A stretch of DNA of 64,000 nucleotides from Eggerthellaceae bacterium (GTDB lineage Bacteria; Actinomycetota; Coriobacteriia; Coriobacteriales; Eggerthellaceae): contig SUUI01000001.1 of NCBI GenBank assembly GCA_015062605.1, positions 124,001 to 188,000 on the forward strand, given 5' to 3'. Every line of letters starts with the position of its first letter. Position 1 is the first letter of the stretch. The notes under the pieces were generated by a model that was not told the DNA's origin, made no database searches, and saw nothing but the letters and a program-made list of their open reading frames with translations. Below are positions 34,673-43,303 of the stretch, piece by piece. The position numbers were made by a program, and so were the translations under genes.

Positions 34673-35956
34673 ATGGCAGTGAAAATCGGTTTGGTCGGAA
34701 CGGGCACCGTCGGCGGCGGTTGCATCGATATCATCCTGGCGCATCAGGAGGACTTCAAGAAGCATTACGGTATCGACATCGAGCTTGCTCGTGTATGCTC
34801 ATTGGACAGGTCAGAGGCTGACGCTCACGGCGTAGGCGACCGTTTCACCGACAACTTCAACGACATCATCAATGACCCCGATATCGACATCGTGATCGAG
34901 CTTATCGGTGGCACGACTTTCGCGCGTACTGTCGTGACGAACGCACTTTCGGCTGGCAAGCACGTCGTCACCGCCAATAAAGCGCTCATGGCCACCTATG
35001 GCGAGGAGATCATGTCCCTTGCCAAGCAAAACGGCCGCGAGATCCTCTTCGAGGCGAGCGTGGGCGGCGGCATCCCCATTATCGATCCTCTGAAGCATTC
35101 CCTCATCGCGAACGAAATCTCAACTGTCATGGGCATCGTAAACGGTACGACGAACTACATGCTGACCCGCATGGTCGAAACCGGCATGAGCTACGATGAT
35201 GCCCTGAAGGAAGCGCAAGACTTGGGTTATGCCGAGTTCGATCCCTCCGCTGATGTTGACGGCCACGATGCCGCAGCGAAAATCGCCATCTTGGCATCTA
35301 TCGCATTCAACAGCCGCGTAACCATCGATGACGTATACACCGAGGGCATCCGCAACCTCACGCCTACCGATATCGATGCTGCCGCCGATATGGGTTATGC
35401 CGTGAAGCTTTTAGCCATCGGCAACCGCACGGCGAACGGCATCGATGTGCGCGTGCATCCCACGATGATTCCGGTCAAGCATCAGCTGGCGAACGTCAAT
35501 GGTGTCATGAACGCCATCTACGTCATCGGCGATGCCGTGGGCGAAACGATGTTCTTCGGTGCGGGCGCAGGTTCGGGCCCGGCGGCGAGCGCTGTCATGG
35601 GTGACGTACTGGAAATGGCGCGCCACATCCAGATGGGTACTGGCCCGCTGGTCGGCTGCACCTGCACGGACGATTTGCCCATCATGCCAATCGATGAGAT
35701 CGAGACCAAATACTATATCCGCTTCACGGTGAAGGATCGCCCAGGCGTTCTTGCAAGCGTGGCACGTGTGTTCGCCGACAACGGCGTCAGCTTGTATTCG
35801 GTTGTACAACGCGGTCAGGCAGGTGCCGAGGAAGTCGATCTGCTGTACGTGACGCATGAAGCGAAGGAGAAGGCCATCCGCACGGCACTCGCCTACATCC
35901 AAGAGCTGCCCGATGTACTTTTGAAGGAGCCTTCGCTCATTCGCGTCGAGGACTAA
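34673..35956 (+). CDS. hom: Homoserine dehydrogenase
   Basis: 427 residues. It reduces aspartate semialdehyde to homoserine, the branch to threonine and methionine. The N-terminal NAD(P) fold begins IGLVGTGTVGGG (about 5-16), the catalytic domain has VNGTTNYMLTRM and AEFDPSADVDGHDAAAKI (region), and a C-terminal ACT domain starts near 350 (RFTVKDRPGVLASVARVFAD), likely for feedback control. AGAAGGAGACG precedes the ATG. It lies between lysA and the rRNA methyltransferase, which begins 8 bases after it. Confidence 0.97.
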   Translation: MAVKIGLVGTGTVGGGCIDIILAHQEDFKKHYGIDIELARVCSLDRSEADAHGVGDRFTDNFNDIINDPDIDIVIELIGGTTFARTVVTNALSAGKHVVTANKALMATYGEEIMSLAKQNGREILFEASVGGGIPIIDPLKHSLIANEISTVMGIVNGTTNYMLTRMVETGMSYDDALKEAQDLGYAEFDPSADVDGHDAAAKIAILASIAFNSRVTIDDVYTEGIRNLTPTDIDAAADMGYAVKLLAIGNRTANGIDVRVHPTMIPVKHQLANVNGVMNAIYVIGDAVGETMFFGAGAGSGPAASAVMGDVLEMARHIQMGTGPLVGCTCTDDLPIMPIDEIETKYYIRFTVKDRPGVLASVARVFADNGVSLYSVVQRGQAGAEEVDLLYVTHEAKEKAIRTALAYIQELPDVLLKEPSLIRVED

Positions 35957-35964
35957 CGGAACGC

Positions 35965-38250
35965 TTGGAGCAAAGCCCCACAAACCATGTTGATAAGCTC
36001 GATTCGCTCGAGTTCTTCGCACCATGCCCGCAAGGCTTAAGTCCGCTCGCCGCACAGGAAATCCGCGCGATGCGCATCAAAGTGCGCCCTGTGAAGACGG
36101 GCGTGGGTTTTTTCGGAAGCATCGCCGACGCGTATCGGGTATGCCTGTTTGCGCGAACCGTTTCCCGTGTTCTGCTCATTTTGGCGCGATTCGATGCTTC
36201 TGACGGCGATGCTTTGTATCGAAACGCATCTGGGATTGCATGGGAAGAACATGTTCCCCATGGTGCGACGATTGCAGTTAGCGCTACGGGAACCAACGAC
36301 AAGCTGCGGAACACCCAATTCACAGCGCTACGCCTGAAGGATGCCATCTGCGATCGATTGCGCGAAGCAACAGGAAAGCGACCAGATGTCAGCAAGCACG
36401 ATGCGGATCTGACATTTACCGTTGCCATACGCGGCAATCGCGCCACCGTCTCGCTCAATCTGGCTGGTCCGCCACTGCATCAGCGAAACTACCGTTTGCA
36501 CACCACAGGCGTGGCAGCACCCTTAAAAGAAACCCTCGCAACAGGCATGCTTTTGTTCGCCGATTGGCCGCGGCTTGCAAAGGAAGGCAAGGCATTCCTC
36601 GATCCGATGTGCGGAAGCGGCACAATCGCCATAGAGGCGGCAATGATTGCTGCAGACATCGCACCCGGCCTTTTACGCACCTCATGGGGTTTCACGGCGT
36701 GGAGACAGCACGATGCCCTCGCATGGGAGACGCTCTTGGACGAAGCGCGAGCGCGTCGTGATGCAGGGCTGAAGACGATGCCGCCTATCTTCGCGCAAGA
36801 CATCGATCCCGTTGCACTCGATGCGGCACGCGAAAACGTCCGCGAAGCACATCTGGATGGCTGCATCACATTCGCTTGCGCTGATGTGTGCGCTATGCAA
36901 ACCGCACCTGCAACTTCAGGCTTGATTGCAACTAACCCTCCGTACGGCGAGCGTTTGTTCGCGCAAGCACAGCTGCCCGCTTTATATGCAGGGTTCTCCA
37001 GCACGTTACGCAAGCATTTCCAAACATGGTCGCTTGCTATCATCACACCTGACGAATCCATCGATAACCTAATCGGACTCGCTTCGAGCGCTGCGTGTTC
37101 GGTATTCAACGGGCCCATTCCGACCCAGGTGCGTCTGTACGACTGCGCACAAGCAAGCACGTCAACGCTCGCGACGATCACGATCGGTGATGCTGAGCTT
37201 ACCGTCTTCGATGGCAACAGCCAGCAGTTCGCCAATCGTCTGAAACGCCGATTCGCCCATCTTCGGAAATGGGCGCGCCGAAACGACATTCACTGCTATC
37301 GGGTCTACGATGCCGATCTACCGGACTACAACGTCGCCATTGATTTATATGAATGCTCGATGCCGATAGAAAACGCTGAGGAAGGTTCTTGGTTCGCAGT
37401 CATCTACGAGTATGCCGCCCCGGGTTCTGTCGATCCGTTCCGCGCGCAGCAACGCATAAGCGATGTGCTCGCGATTGCACCCTGTGTGTTGGGCATCGAA
37501 AGCTCGCATGTGTTCTTCAAGCAGCGTAAGCGCTCGGGCGGACAATACCAAGCCGATGAGCAACGCACCCGTTTCACCATCACGACCGAAGAACATGGAT
37601 TGCGCTTCGTGCTCAATCTTTCTGATTACCTCGACACCGGCCTGTTCCTCGACCATCGGCTTGTTCGAAAGCTAATCCAAAAGCGTACCGAGAGCATGAT
37701 TGCCGATAACCCCGCATTCACCGAAAGCCATCCATTGCGTTTCTTGAACTTGTTCTGCTATACGGGTTCGGCAACCGTGCACGCCGCAGCCGGCGGTGCA
37801 CTGAAAACGACAAGCGTCGATCTTTCCCAGACATATCTCGCATGTGCGCAGCAAAACATGCGGCTCAATGGTTTCACGGGAAAGACGCATCGATTCGAGC
37901 GCGCCGATTGCATGCAATGGATCAAAGAGGCACGCCGTGGGAAGCAGCGGTGGGATCTCATCTTCGTCGACCCGCCCGCATTCTCGAACTCCAAGAAGAT
38001 GGGAAAACGCATCTTCGATATCCAACGTGACCATGTCGAGCTACTCGTAGGGGTTTCTCGCTTGCTCGCACGTGGCGGACAGGCGATCTTCTCATGCAAC
38101 CTGCGTACGTTCAAAGCGGATTATGAAGCACTGGAGAAACTCGGCGTAGAACTTATCGATATCACCGAGCAGACCATCGATGAGGATTTTTCGAGGAATC
38201 AGCGCATTCATCACTGCTTCATCCTTAACCGCATCGCACGTAACGACTAG
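35965..38250 (+). CDS. rlmKL: Bifunctional 23S rRNA methyltransferase RlmKL-like
   Basis: 761 residues; the E. coli fusion is about 700. The N-terminal RlmL half has a THUMP domain, a SAM site (DPMCGSGTIAIEAA, about 213-226) and the catalytic NPPYGERL. The C-terminal RlmK half has a second SAM fold (FLNLFCYTGSATVHAA) and FVDPPAFSNSK. By family, the two halves methylate G2445 and G2069. Start is a TTG at 35965, eight bases past the hom stop, with no strong ribosome site; the next in-frame ATG is well inside the THUMP region, so coupling to hom is likely. The fusion is best known from proteobacteria. Confidence 0.92.
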   Translation: MEQSPTNHVDKLDSLEFFAPCPQGLSPLAAQEIRAMRIKVRPVKTGVGFFGSIADAYRVCLFARTVSRVLLILARFDASDGDALYRNASGIAWEEHVPHGATIAVSATGTNDKLRNTQFTALRLKDAICDRLREATGKRPDVSKHDADLTFTVAIRGNRATVSLNLAGPPLHQRNYRLHTTGVAAPLKETLATGMLLFADWPRLAKEGKAFLDPMCGSGTIAIEAAMIAADIAPGLLRTSWGFTAWRQHDALAWETLLDEARARRDAGLKTMPPIFAQDIDPVALDAARENVREAHLDGCITFACADVCAMQTAPATSGLIATNPPYGERLFAQAQLPALYAGFSSTLRKHFQTWSLAIITPDESIDNLIGLASSAACSVFNGPIPTQVRLYDCAQASTSTLATITIGDAELTVFDGNSQQFANRLKRRFAHLRKWARRNDIHCYRVYDADLPDYNVAIDLYECSMPIENAEEGSWFAVIYEYAAPGSVDPFRAQQRISDVLAIAPCVLGIESSHVFFKQRKRSGGQYQADEQRTRFTITTEEHGLRFVLNLSDYLDTGLFLDHRLVRKLIQKRTESMIADNPAFTESHPLRFLNLFCYTGSATVHAAAGGALKTTSVDLSQTYLACAQQNMRLNGFTGKTHRFERADCMQWIKEARRGKQRWDLIFVDPPAFSNSKKMGKRIFDIQRDHVELLVGVSRLLARGGQAIFSCNLRTFKADYEALEKLGVELIDITEQTIDEDFSRNQRIHHCFILNRIARND

Positions 38251-38298
38251 CCTACGGTATGATAGACCCATAGATTACGACGACGTTAGGAGACTGCC

Positions 38299-38805
38299 AT
38301 GGACTCCCAAGAGCCCGTCATCGAAACCATCGTTGCTTCAGTTGCCGAAATCGACCCAAACGACCTCATCGTCGGCTATGAGCCCGACGATGATGAAGAA
38401 TCGGACAAAAGCACGTTCGAAAAGGTCATCGATGCCAGCACCGTTGCCGGCCACGTTGTCGCTTTGGGAGCCACGAAGGTTGCAGATGTTGCAGCACCCG
38501 CCATCGCAAAAGGAGTCGAAAAGGCGGCTCCCGTTCTGGAGCGCGGAGCTAAGCTAACCGCAAAGGGCGCTGTCAAGTTGACAACCATAGGCTTGCGATC
38601 GCTTGGCAAAGGCCTCAGTACCCTAGGCGGCAAGTTAAAGGGCACAGAGCAGGAAGCTGAAGAGACCCAGTACATCACCATATCCGAACAAAACGCTTTG
38701 GATGAAAACCGCAAGCCCGCACTAGAAGGCGTTGCCGATACCATGATGCTAGAAGGAACGGTCGAACAGACCGATACTCCTACAGAGACGTCTGCGCAAG
38801 AATGA
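38299..38805 (+). CDS. Hypothetical acidic/helical protein, no family recognised
   Basis: 168 residues. I do not recognise it. The ends are acidic (EPDDDEESDKSTFEK near 28-42; EQTDTPTETSAQE at the C-terminus). The middle (45-120) is Ala/Gly/Lys-rich with amphipathic character (GHVVALGATKVADVAAPAIAKG, region) but lacks a strong membrane segment. AGGAGA precedes the ATG by about 8 bases, so it is a real gene. Its last 26 bases overlap the end of the convergent tail-anchored gene. Weak membrane-surface association is possible. Confidence 0.8.
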   Translation: MDSQEPVIETIVASVAEIDPNDLIVGYEPDDDEESDKSTFEKVIDASTVAGHVVALGATKVADVAAPAIAKGVEKAAPVLERGAKLTAKGAVKLTTIGLRSLGKGLSTLGGKLKGTEQEAEETQYITISEQNALDENRKPALEGVADTMMLEGTVEQTDTPTETSAQE

Positions 38806-39142
38806 TGATCGCGATAACGACGATGACAACAACGACGACTGAGGCAATCAGACCTTTATAGAAGTTCTTCGACATGTGCCTGACATCGCCATAGGCAACA
38901 CGCTCTGAGAACACGCGCTCATCCACCAAGGGCAATGGCTCGCCTGAATCGGCTGCCTGCTCATCGGCAGATGATTGCATGGCCTCCCGAGCGGCATTTT
39001 CCTGCGCGGCTTTCGCCGCACGTTTAGCTGCGACCTGCGCCTCGAAATCCGCTGCAAGGCTGGCACGCTTGCGCGCGGCCCCTTCGTCATTCGAGAGGCC
39101 GAACTCGCCAAATTGCTGATCGTCGTGGAGACCTTCGATCAT
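38780..39142 (-). CDS. Hypothetical C-tail-anchored protein
   Basis: 120 residues. No family is recognised. An Ala/Lys/Glu-rich helix (about 25-55) is followed by a linker, then one strong membrane segment at the C-terminus (GLIASVVVVVIVVIAIIILA, about 97-116), so it is probably anchored with its bulk in the cytoplasm. The ATG overlaps the serA-like stop by one base (TAATG), so translation is coupled. It also overlaps the convergent gene at 38299-38805 by 26 bases. A coupled partner of the dehydrogenase is possible but not shown. Confidence 0.8.
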   Translation of the reverse strand: MIEGLHDDQQFGEFGLSNDEGAARKRASLAADFEAQVAAKRAAKAAQENAAREAMQSSADEQAADSGEPLPLVDERVFSERVAYGDVRHMSKNFYKGLIASVVVVVIVVIAIIILAQTSL

Positions 39143-40305
39143 TACAGCACACGCACGCGAATGATATCGGAAATGGCATTAAGCGCGGCAATCGCTTCTT
39201 CAGATGCCAAGTTATCGAGATCGATGAGCGTGTAGGCGTAATCTCCGCGAGCCTTGTTTGTCAAGTTCGCGATGTTCTCGCCCGCATCGCCGAAGATCTT
39301 GGAGATCTGACCGATCATGTTCGGCACATTCGCATGCATGACCGCGATACGAGTACCCTCCTGCGACTTCGGACCCATCGTGCAGTTCGGGAAGTTGACC
39401 GAATTTACGATGTTGCCGTTCTCGATGTAATCCATGATCTGACGTGTTGCCATAATCGCGCAGTTGTCCTCAGCCTCGGCGGTCGAAGCGCCCAGATGCG
39501 GAAACACGAGCACATTCTTCATCTTCATGACTTCGGGCGTCGCGAAGTCGGTGATGTACTTCGCCACGCGACCTTCCTCAAGCGCCTTGGCCATAGCCTC
39601 GGTATCGACAAGCGTGTCGCGCGAGAAGTTCAGGAACACGCAGCCCGGCTTCATGATGGAGCATGCATGTGCATCAACCATGCCCACCGTTGCAGGCATC
39701 GCAGGAACATGGATGGTCAAAAAGTCGCAGTTCTTGTAGATCTCATCGTAATTCGTCACATGATGAATCCTGCTTGAAAGCTGCCATGCGCCGTCAACGC
39801 TCATATATGGGTCGACGCCGTAGACATCCATACCCAAATCAACCGCAGCGTTCGCCACAAGCGCGCCGATGGCGCCCAGACCGATGACGCCGAGCTTCTT
39901 GCCGATGATCTCCTTGCCTGCGAACGCCTTCTTGGCCTTCTCGGCATCCTTGCCGATAGTTTCGCTTTGAGCATTTTCCTTGATCCACTCAACACCGCCG
40001 ATAATATCGCGACTAGCCAGGAACAACGAGCACAGTGTGAGCTCCTTTACTGCATTCGCATTCGCACCAGGCGTGTTGAAAACGACGATGCCCTGCTTGG
40101 CGCACTCGTCGAGCGGAATGTTGTTGACGCCGGCGCCGGCACGGGCAATGGCGAGCAGATTCTCGGAGAACTCCATGCTATGCATATCGGCGCTGCGGAC
40201 CAGGATACCCGTCGCCTTGCTGGCATCGTCGGTCAGCGCATAGGAATCGGTCAGCAAGTCAGTGCCGTAATGGGAGATGTTGTTCAGGCAAAGAATGTTG
40301 TACAT
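39142..40305 (-). CDS. serA: D-3-phosphoglycerate dehydrogenase-like 2-hydroxyacid dehydrogenase with ACT domain
   Basis: 387 residues from the chosen start. It is a short SerA form: substrate domain, NAD domain (IGLGAIGALVANAAVDLG, about 142-159; catalytic residues in FLNFSRDTLVD and HLGASTAEAEDN), then an ACT domain (from about 320) for feedback. It should oxidise 3-phosphoglycerate in serine synthesis. The ATG at 40305 has CGAGGAG upstream. No serC or serB lies here; glyA is about 11 kb away. A related 2-hydroxyacid substrate cannot be excluded. Confidence 0.92.
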   Translation of the reverse strand: MYNILCLNNISHYGTDLLTDSYALTDDASKATGILVRSADMHSMEFSENLLAIARAGAGVNNIPLDECAKQGIVVFNTPGANANAVKELTLCSLFLASRDIIGGVEWIKENAQSETIGKDAEKAKKAFAGKEIIGKKLGVIGLGAIGALVANAAVDLGMDVYGVDPYMSVDGAWQLSSRIHHVTNYDEIYKNCDFLTIHVPAMPATVGMVDAHACSIMKPGCVFLNFSRDTLVDTEAMAKALEEGRVAKYITDFATPEVMKMKNVLVFPHLGASTAEAEDNCAIMATRQIMDYIENGNIVNSVNFPNCTMGPKSQEGTRIAVMHANVPNMIGQISKIFGDAGENIANLTNKARGDYAYTLIDLDNLASEEAIAALNAISDIIRVRVL

Positions 40306-40423
40306 GGTAGCTCCTCGATTGTCTTTACATTCTAAGATGGGTGTTCTTTTGTTCTGGGTGCGTATTGTACTACCGAACAACGCGGTGCGCACCAGTTAAT
40401 TTGCAACGACGCAGCTCGGACGG

Positions 40424-40894
40424 CTACTTGTGATATGGCTCCCGTCGGATGATCTTGAACGCACGGTATAGCTGCTCGAGCAGCACGACTCGCGCAAGGT
40501 TGTGCGGCAGGGTGATGCGCCCGAACGAAACGGCCTCGTTGGCACGTTTTTTGACGGTCTCCCCCACACCATCCGATCCACCGATGACGAACGTAATCGA
40601 GCTTTGGCCACCGATACCAAGCGCCTCGATGCGTGATGCAAGCTCCGGACTCGAGAGTTGCGTACCTTTTATATCGAGAAGCATCACGTATGAATCCTGT
40701 GGAATTGCCGCGCAAATCGCTTCGCCCTCGCGGGTAAGGACACCCTCGATGCCTCCCGCTTGCTGCGGATTGATGTCGGGGATCTCACGTACTGCTACGC
40801 GCGCATACGGCTTCAGGCGTTTGAGATATTCCTCGCATGCCTGCGCCCAGAATTTTTCCTTGAGCTTGCCAACGGCAAGAACCGTGATGTTCAT
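40424..40894 (-). CDS. rlmH: 23S rRNA pseudouridine-1915 N3-methyltransferase
   Basis: 156 residues, the usual length. RlmH is a SPOUT enzyme that methylates Psi1915 in helix 69. Motifs are ITVLAVGKLKEKFW (N-terminus), FVIGGSDGVG (SAM knot, about 103-112), LPHNLARVVLLEQLYRAFKI and the ending REPYHK. GAGGTC lies about 10 bases upstream. It is a lone gene between the LCP protein and serA-like genes. Confidence 0.97.
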   Translation of the reverse strand: MNITVLAVGKLKEKFWAQACEEYLKRLKPYARVAVREIPDINPQQAGGIEGVLTREGEAICAAIPQDSYVMLLDIKGTQLSSPELASRIEALGIGGQSSITFVIGGSDGVGETVKKRANEAVSFGRITLPHNLARVVLLEQLYRAFKIIRREPYHK

Positions 40895-40957
40895 GCGTAG
40901 AGACCTCGCATTCGGTGCACCGCATTAGAAGGACGCATTAACGCCCTTCGCCTCGAG

Positions 40958-43126
40958 CTATGCGTAATCAGCGTAGTTGTAGCCGTTGAACTTGGACCAG
41001 TCTACGGGTGTGCGCGACTTTGTGCCCGTGGTGGTTTTGCCCTCCGAGCCTTCCGTGCCCGCCGTATTTTGATTGCCCGCATTCGAGAGGATCGTACCCG
41101 TCTCATCGGTTTCAGAGGTTTCCGTAGGCGGCAAACCGTCGTTGATACGCGTCATCATGTTGACCCATTCGTCCTTATACATGTACTCGTACCAGATTCC
41201 ATCGATGTAAAGCGACCCTGTTGGGGCAGTAACGGTATAGATATCATTCGAGGCATCGATCCCGCGCATGACCTGAGCATACCCGACGATGTCGGACAGG
41301 CTGATGTCCGTGGTCACGTACTCTGAAAGCGTCGTAACGGTATCAGCGATAGTCAAGACATCGGACGAGAGCAGTTTCTGAACCACAGCGCTCAGCACAG
41401 CACGCTGATTCGACGCGCGATACATATCGCCCCTGCCATAGTCGTCGTACGCATGACGTGATCGGCACATGATCAATGCCTGCCAACCATTCAAGGTTTG
41501 CACACCAGCATCGAGATGACCGCCCGCTTCCTCATCGTTGATTTCGATGGGAACGTTGACTTCGATGCCGCCGAGCGCATCGACAACAGCTTCGAAACCG
41601 TTGAGGTCGATTTCCGCATAGTGGGAAATCGGTACGCCGCACAGATTCGAAATCGCTTGGATCGTGCACTCCGGCCCGCCTACAACATAGGCCTCATTAA
41701 GTTTATGATCTCCGTATTCACCCAAATTGACGCGGATGTCGCGCATCAGCGACACGATGGTCACCTTCTTCGCCTGAGGATCGATACGTGCGAGCATCAT
41801 GGTATCGGTACGGAACGAGCCGCCGAAATCAGCATCGTCCTCACGCCAGTCTGATTTATCGATGCCCAAAAGCACCATGTAGAAGGGGTCGTCCTTGTAT
41901 TGCGTATCAACCAAAACGCTACGGACCTCGGAACTGATGCCACGAGCGAGATTCTCCGAGACCTCTTTCACGAACGCAAGGGCCCTGCCGCCGAACGCAA
42001 TCGCCAAGATGGCAAGAACCGCAACCACGCCGATGATGACCTTGAACTTCAGCGATTTCTTCTTCGTGCGAGTCGAATATTGGTTTCCCGAATTCTTGCG
42101 CGAATACCGGGAAACATCGGCTGTTTGCACGTCGTCGTCGTGATTCTTCTTGGAATGAGACAACTTCGGTATCGGCAGCTGGGACACAAACGACTGACCT
42201 GCGGACGAACGCGCCTTGCGCGCACTCTTGGGCTCTTCGTAATCTTTATCGTTTTTGCGAGCGCGTGAACCCTGTCGCGAGAAACGGCTGTATCCGCTTG
42301 ATTTGCTTCCGCGGGCGGACTTGGCACCCGCACCGGTCCCATACGAATCACGGCTATATGCTTGATAGTCGTACGCGCTGTAATCAGATGAGCGGTCACG
42401 GCCGTATGAAGACCGATCGAGGTCGCGAGATGCCCTTGATGACGAATAGCCGTATTCGGAATGCCCGCTACCGCGTGAGGCGCTCGTTGCCGAGCGATCG
42501 TAATCGCGGGATGCATACGAGGCTTGCCGGCCATAATCGCGCGAAGTGCTTGGGGAAGCCCCTCTGTAATCACGAGAGTAGCTTGAATACGAACGGTCGT
42601 AATCGTTGGATGCATCCTGCAAAGAACTGCCGTAGCCACGGCGGGAACCGCCTGATGCGCTCGCAGAAGAAGCATTGTTATCGCGATAGGGATTCGTAAA
42701 TGTTGGCCCGCTATAGTTATACGAACTTGAAGACGTTGAATCGAAAGAAAGCCTCGATGGCGCAGAGCCGTCATCGCTGCGGTATGCACTCGATGGGCGA
42801 TCGTCATCATAGCGGCGAGAGCTCGCAGCATGGCGTCCGAAGGAGGCACTCTCCTGCTCCTCTTGCGCTACACGGTATCTGGGCACCGTGGTGCCGTTAT
42901 AGAGCGATGCGTTCGGCGAGCCGATGCTGATAGGGTTGTTGGAATAATTGATCTCTTCTTGCCTGCGTATTTCGCGCTCGTTGTACACGACGCGATTGCT
43001 CGATCGGCGTGAAACCGCGCGTCTCCTACGGAGTTCGTCTGAATAACCTGAATCGAAATCAGAGCTATACGAGGAATCCCGGTAGGACGAATAGCGGTTG
43101 TCATCATTTCTTGGCATCTTTTTCAT
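40958..43126 (-). CDS. LytR-CpsA-Psr (LCP) family protein with a long Ser/Tyr/Arg-rich N-terminus
   Basis: 722 residues. LCP enzymes attach wall polymers (teichoic acids, capsule or glycans) to peptidoglycan from a lipid carrier. The extracellular LCP domain (about 425-640) has the motifs GIDKSDWRED, RTDTMMLARID, VSLMRDIRVNL and VGGPECTIQAISNL. One membrane segment precedes it (about 358-378). The first about 340 residues are low-complexity and cytoplasmic, rich in Ser, Tyr, Asp and Arg. That region is unusual and would be a target for Ser/Thr/Tyr kinases. The start could also be the ATG three codons later. Confidence 0.93.
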   Translation of the reverse strand: MKKMPRNDDNRYSSYRDSSYSSDFDSGYSDELRRRRAVSRRSSNRVVYNEREIRRQEEINYSNNPISIGSPNASLYNGTTVPRYRVAQEEQESASFGRHAASSRRYDDDRPSSAYRSDDGSAPSRLSFDSTSSSSYNYSGPTFTNPYRDNNASSASASGGSRRGYGSSLQDASNDYDRSYSSYSRDYRGASPSTSRDYGRQASYASRDYDRSATSASRGSGHSEYGYSSSRASRDLDRSSYGRDRSSDYSAYDYQAYSRDSYGTGAGAKSARGSKSSGYSRFSRQGSRARKNDKDYEEPKSARKARSSAGQSFVSQLPIPKLSHSKKNHDDDVQTADVSRYSRKNSGNQYSTRTKKKSLKFKVIIGVVAVLAILAIAFGGRALAFVKEVSENLARGISSEVRSVLVDTQYKDDPFYMVLLGIDKSDWREDDADFGGSFRTDTMMLARIDPQAKKVTIVSLMRDIRVNLGEYGDHKLNEAYVVGGPECTIQAISNLCGVPISHYAEIDLNGFEAVVDALGGIEVNVPIEINDEEAGGHLDAGVQTLNGWQALIMCRSRHAYDDYGRGDMYRASNQRAVLSAVVQKLLSSDVLTIADTVTTLSEYVTTDISLSDIVGYAQVMRGIDASNDIYTVTAPTGSLYIDGIWYEYMYKDEWVNMMTRINDGLPPTETSETDETGTILSNAGNQNTAGTEGSEGKTTTGTKSRTPVDWSKFNGYNYADYA

Positions 43127-43225
43127 TTTGCCCGAGTAAACCGTTTAGCACAACATAGTGCTCGGTTTTCTACACATAATCCGACAAACAAACCTTCTTT
43201 TTTGCAGGTGATTTGGCTGCAGCAA

Positions 43226-43265
43226 GCAAAAACCGGCCTGGCAGATCATAGCTGCCAGGCCGGTT
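43226..43265 (-). terminator. Terminator of the heat-shock operon (after clpB)
   Basis: On the minus strand AACCGGCCTGGCA pairs perfectly with TGCCAGGCCGGTT around a 9-base loop, followed by TTTTGC. It lies about 40 bases past the clpB stop. Confidence 0.94.
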
Positions 43266-43303
43266 CGCTAGCACATCGGGCACATCAACGCTTGCCGCAA
43301 TCC

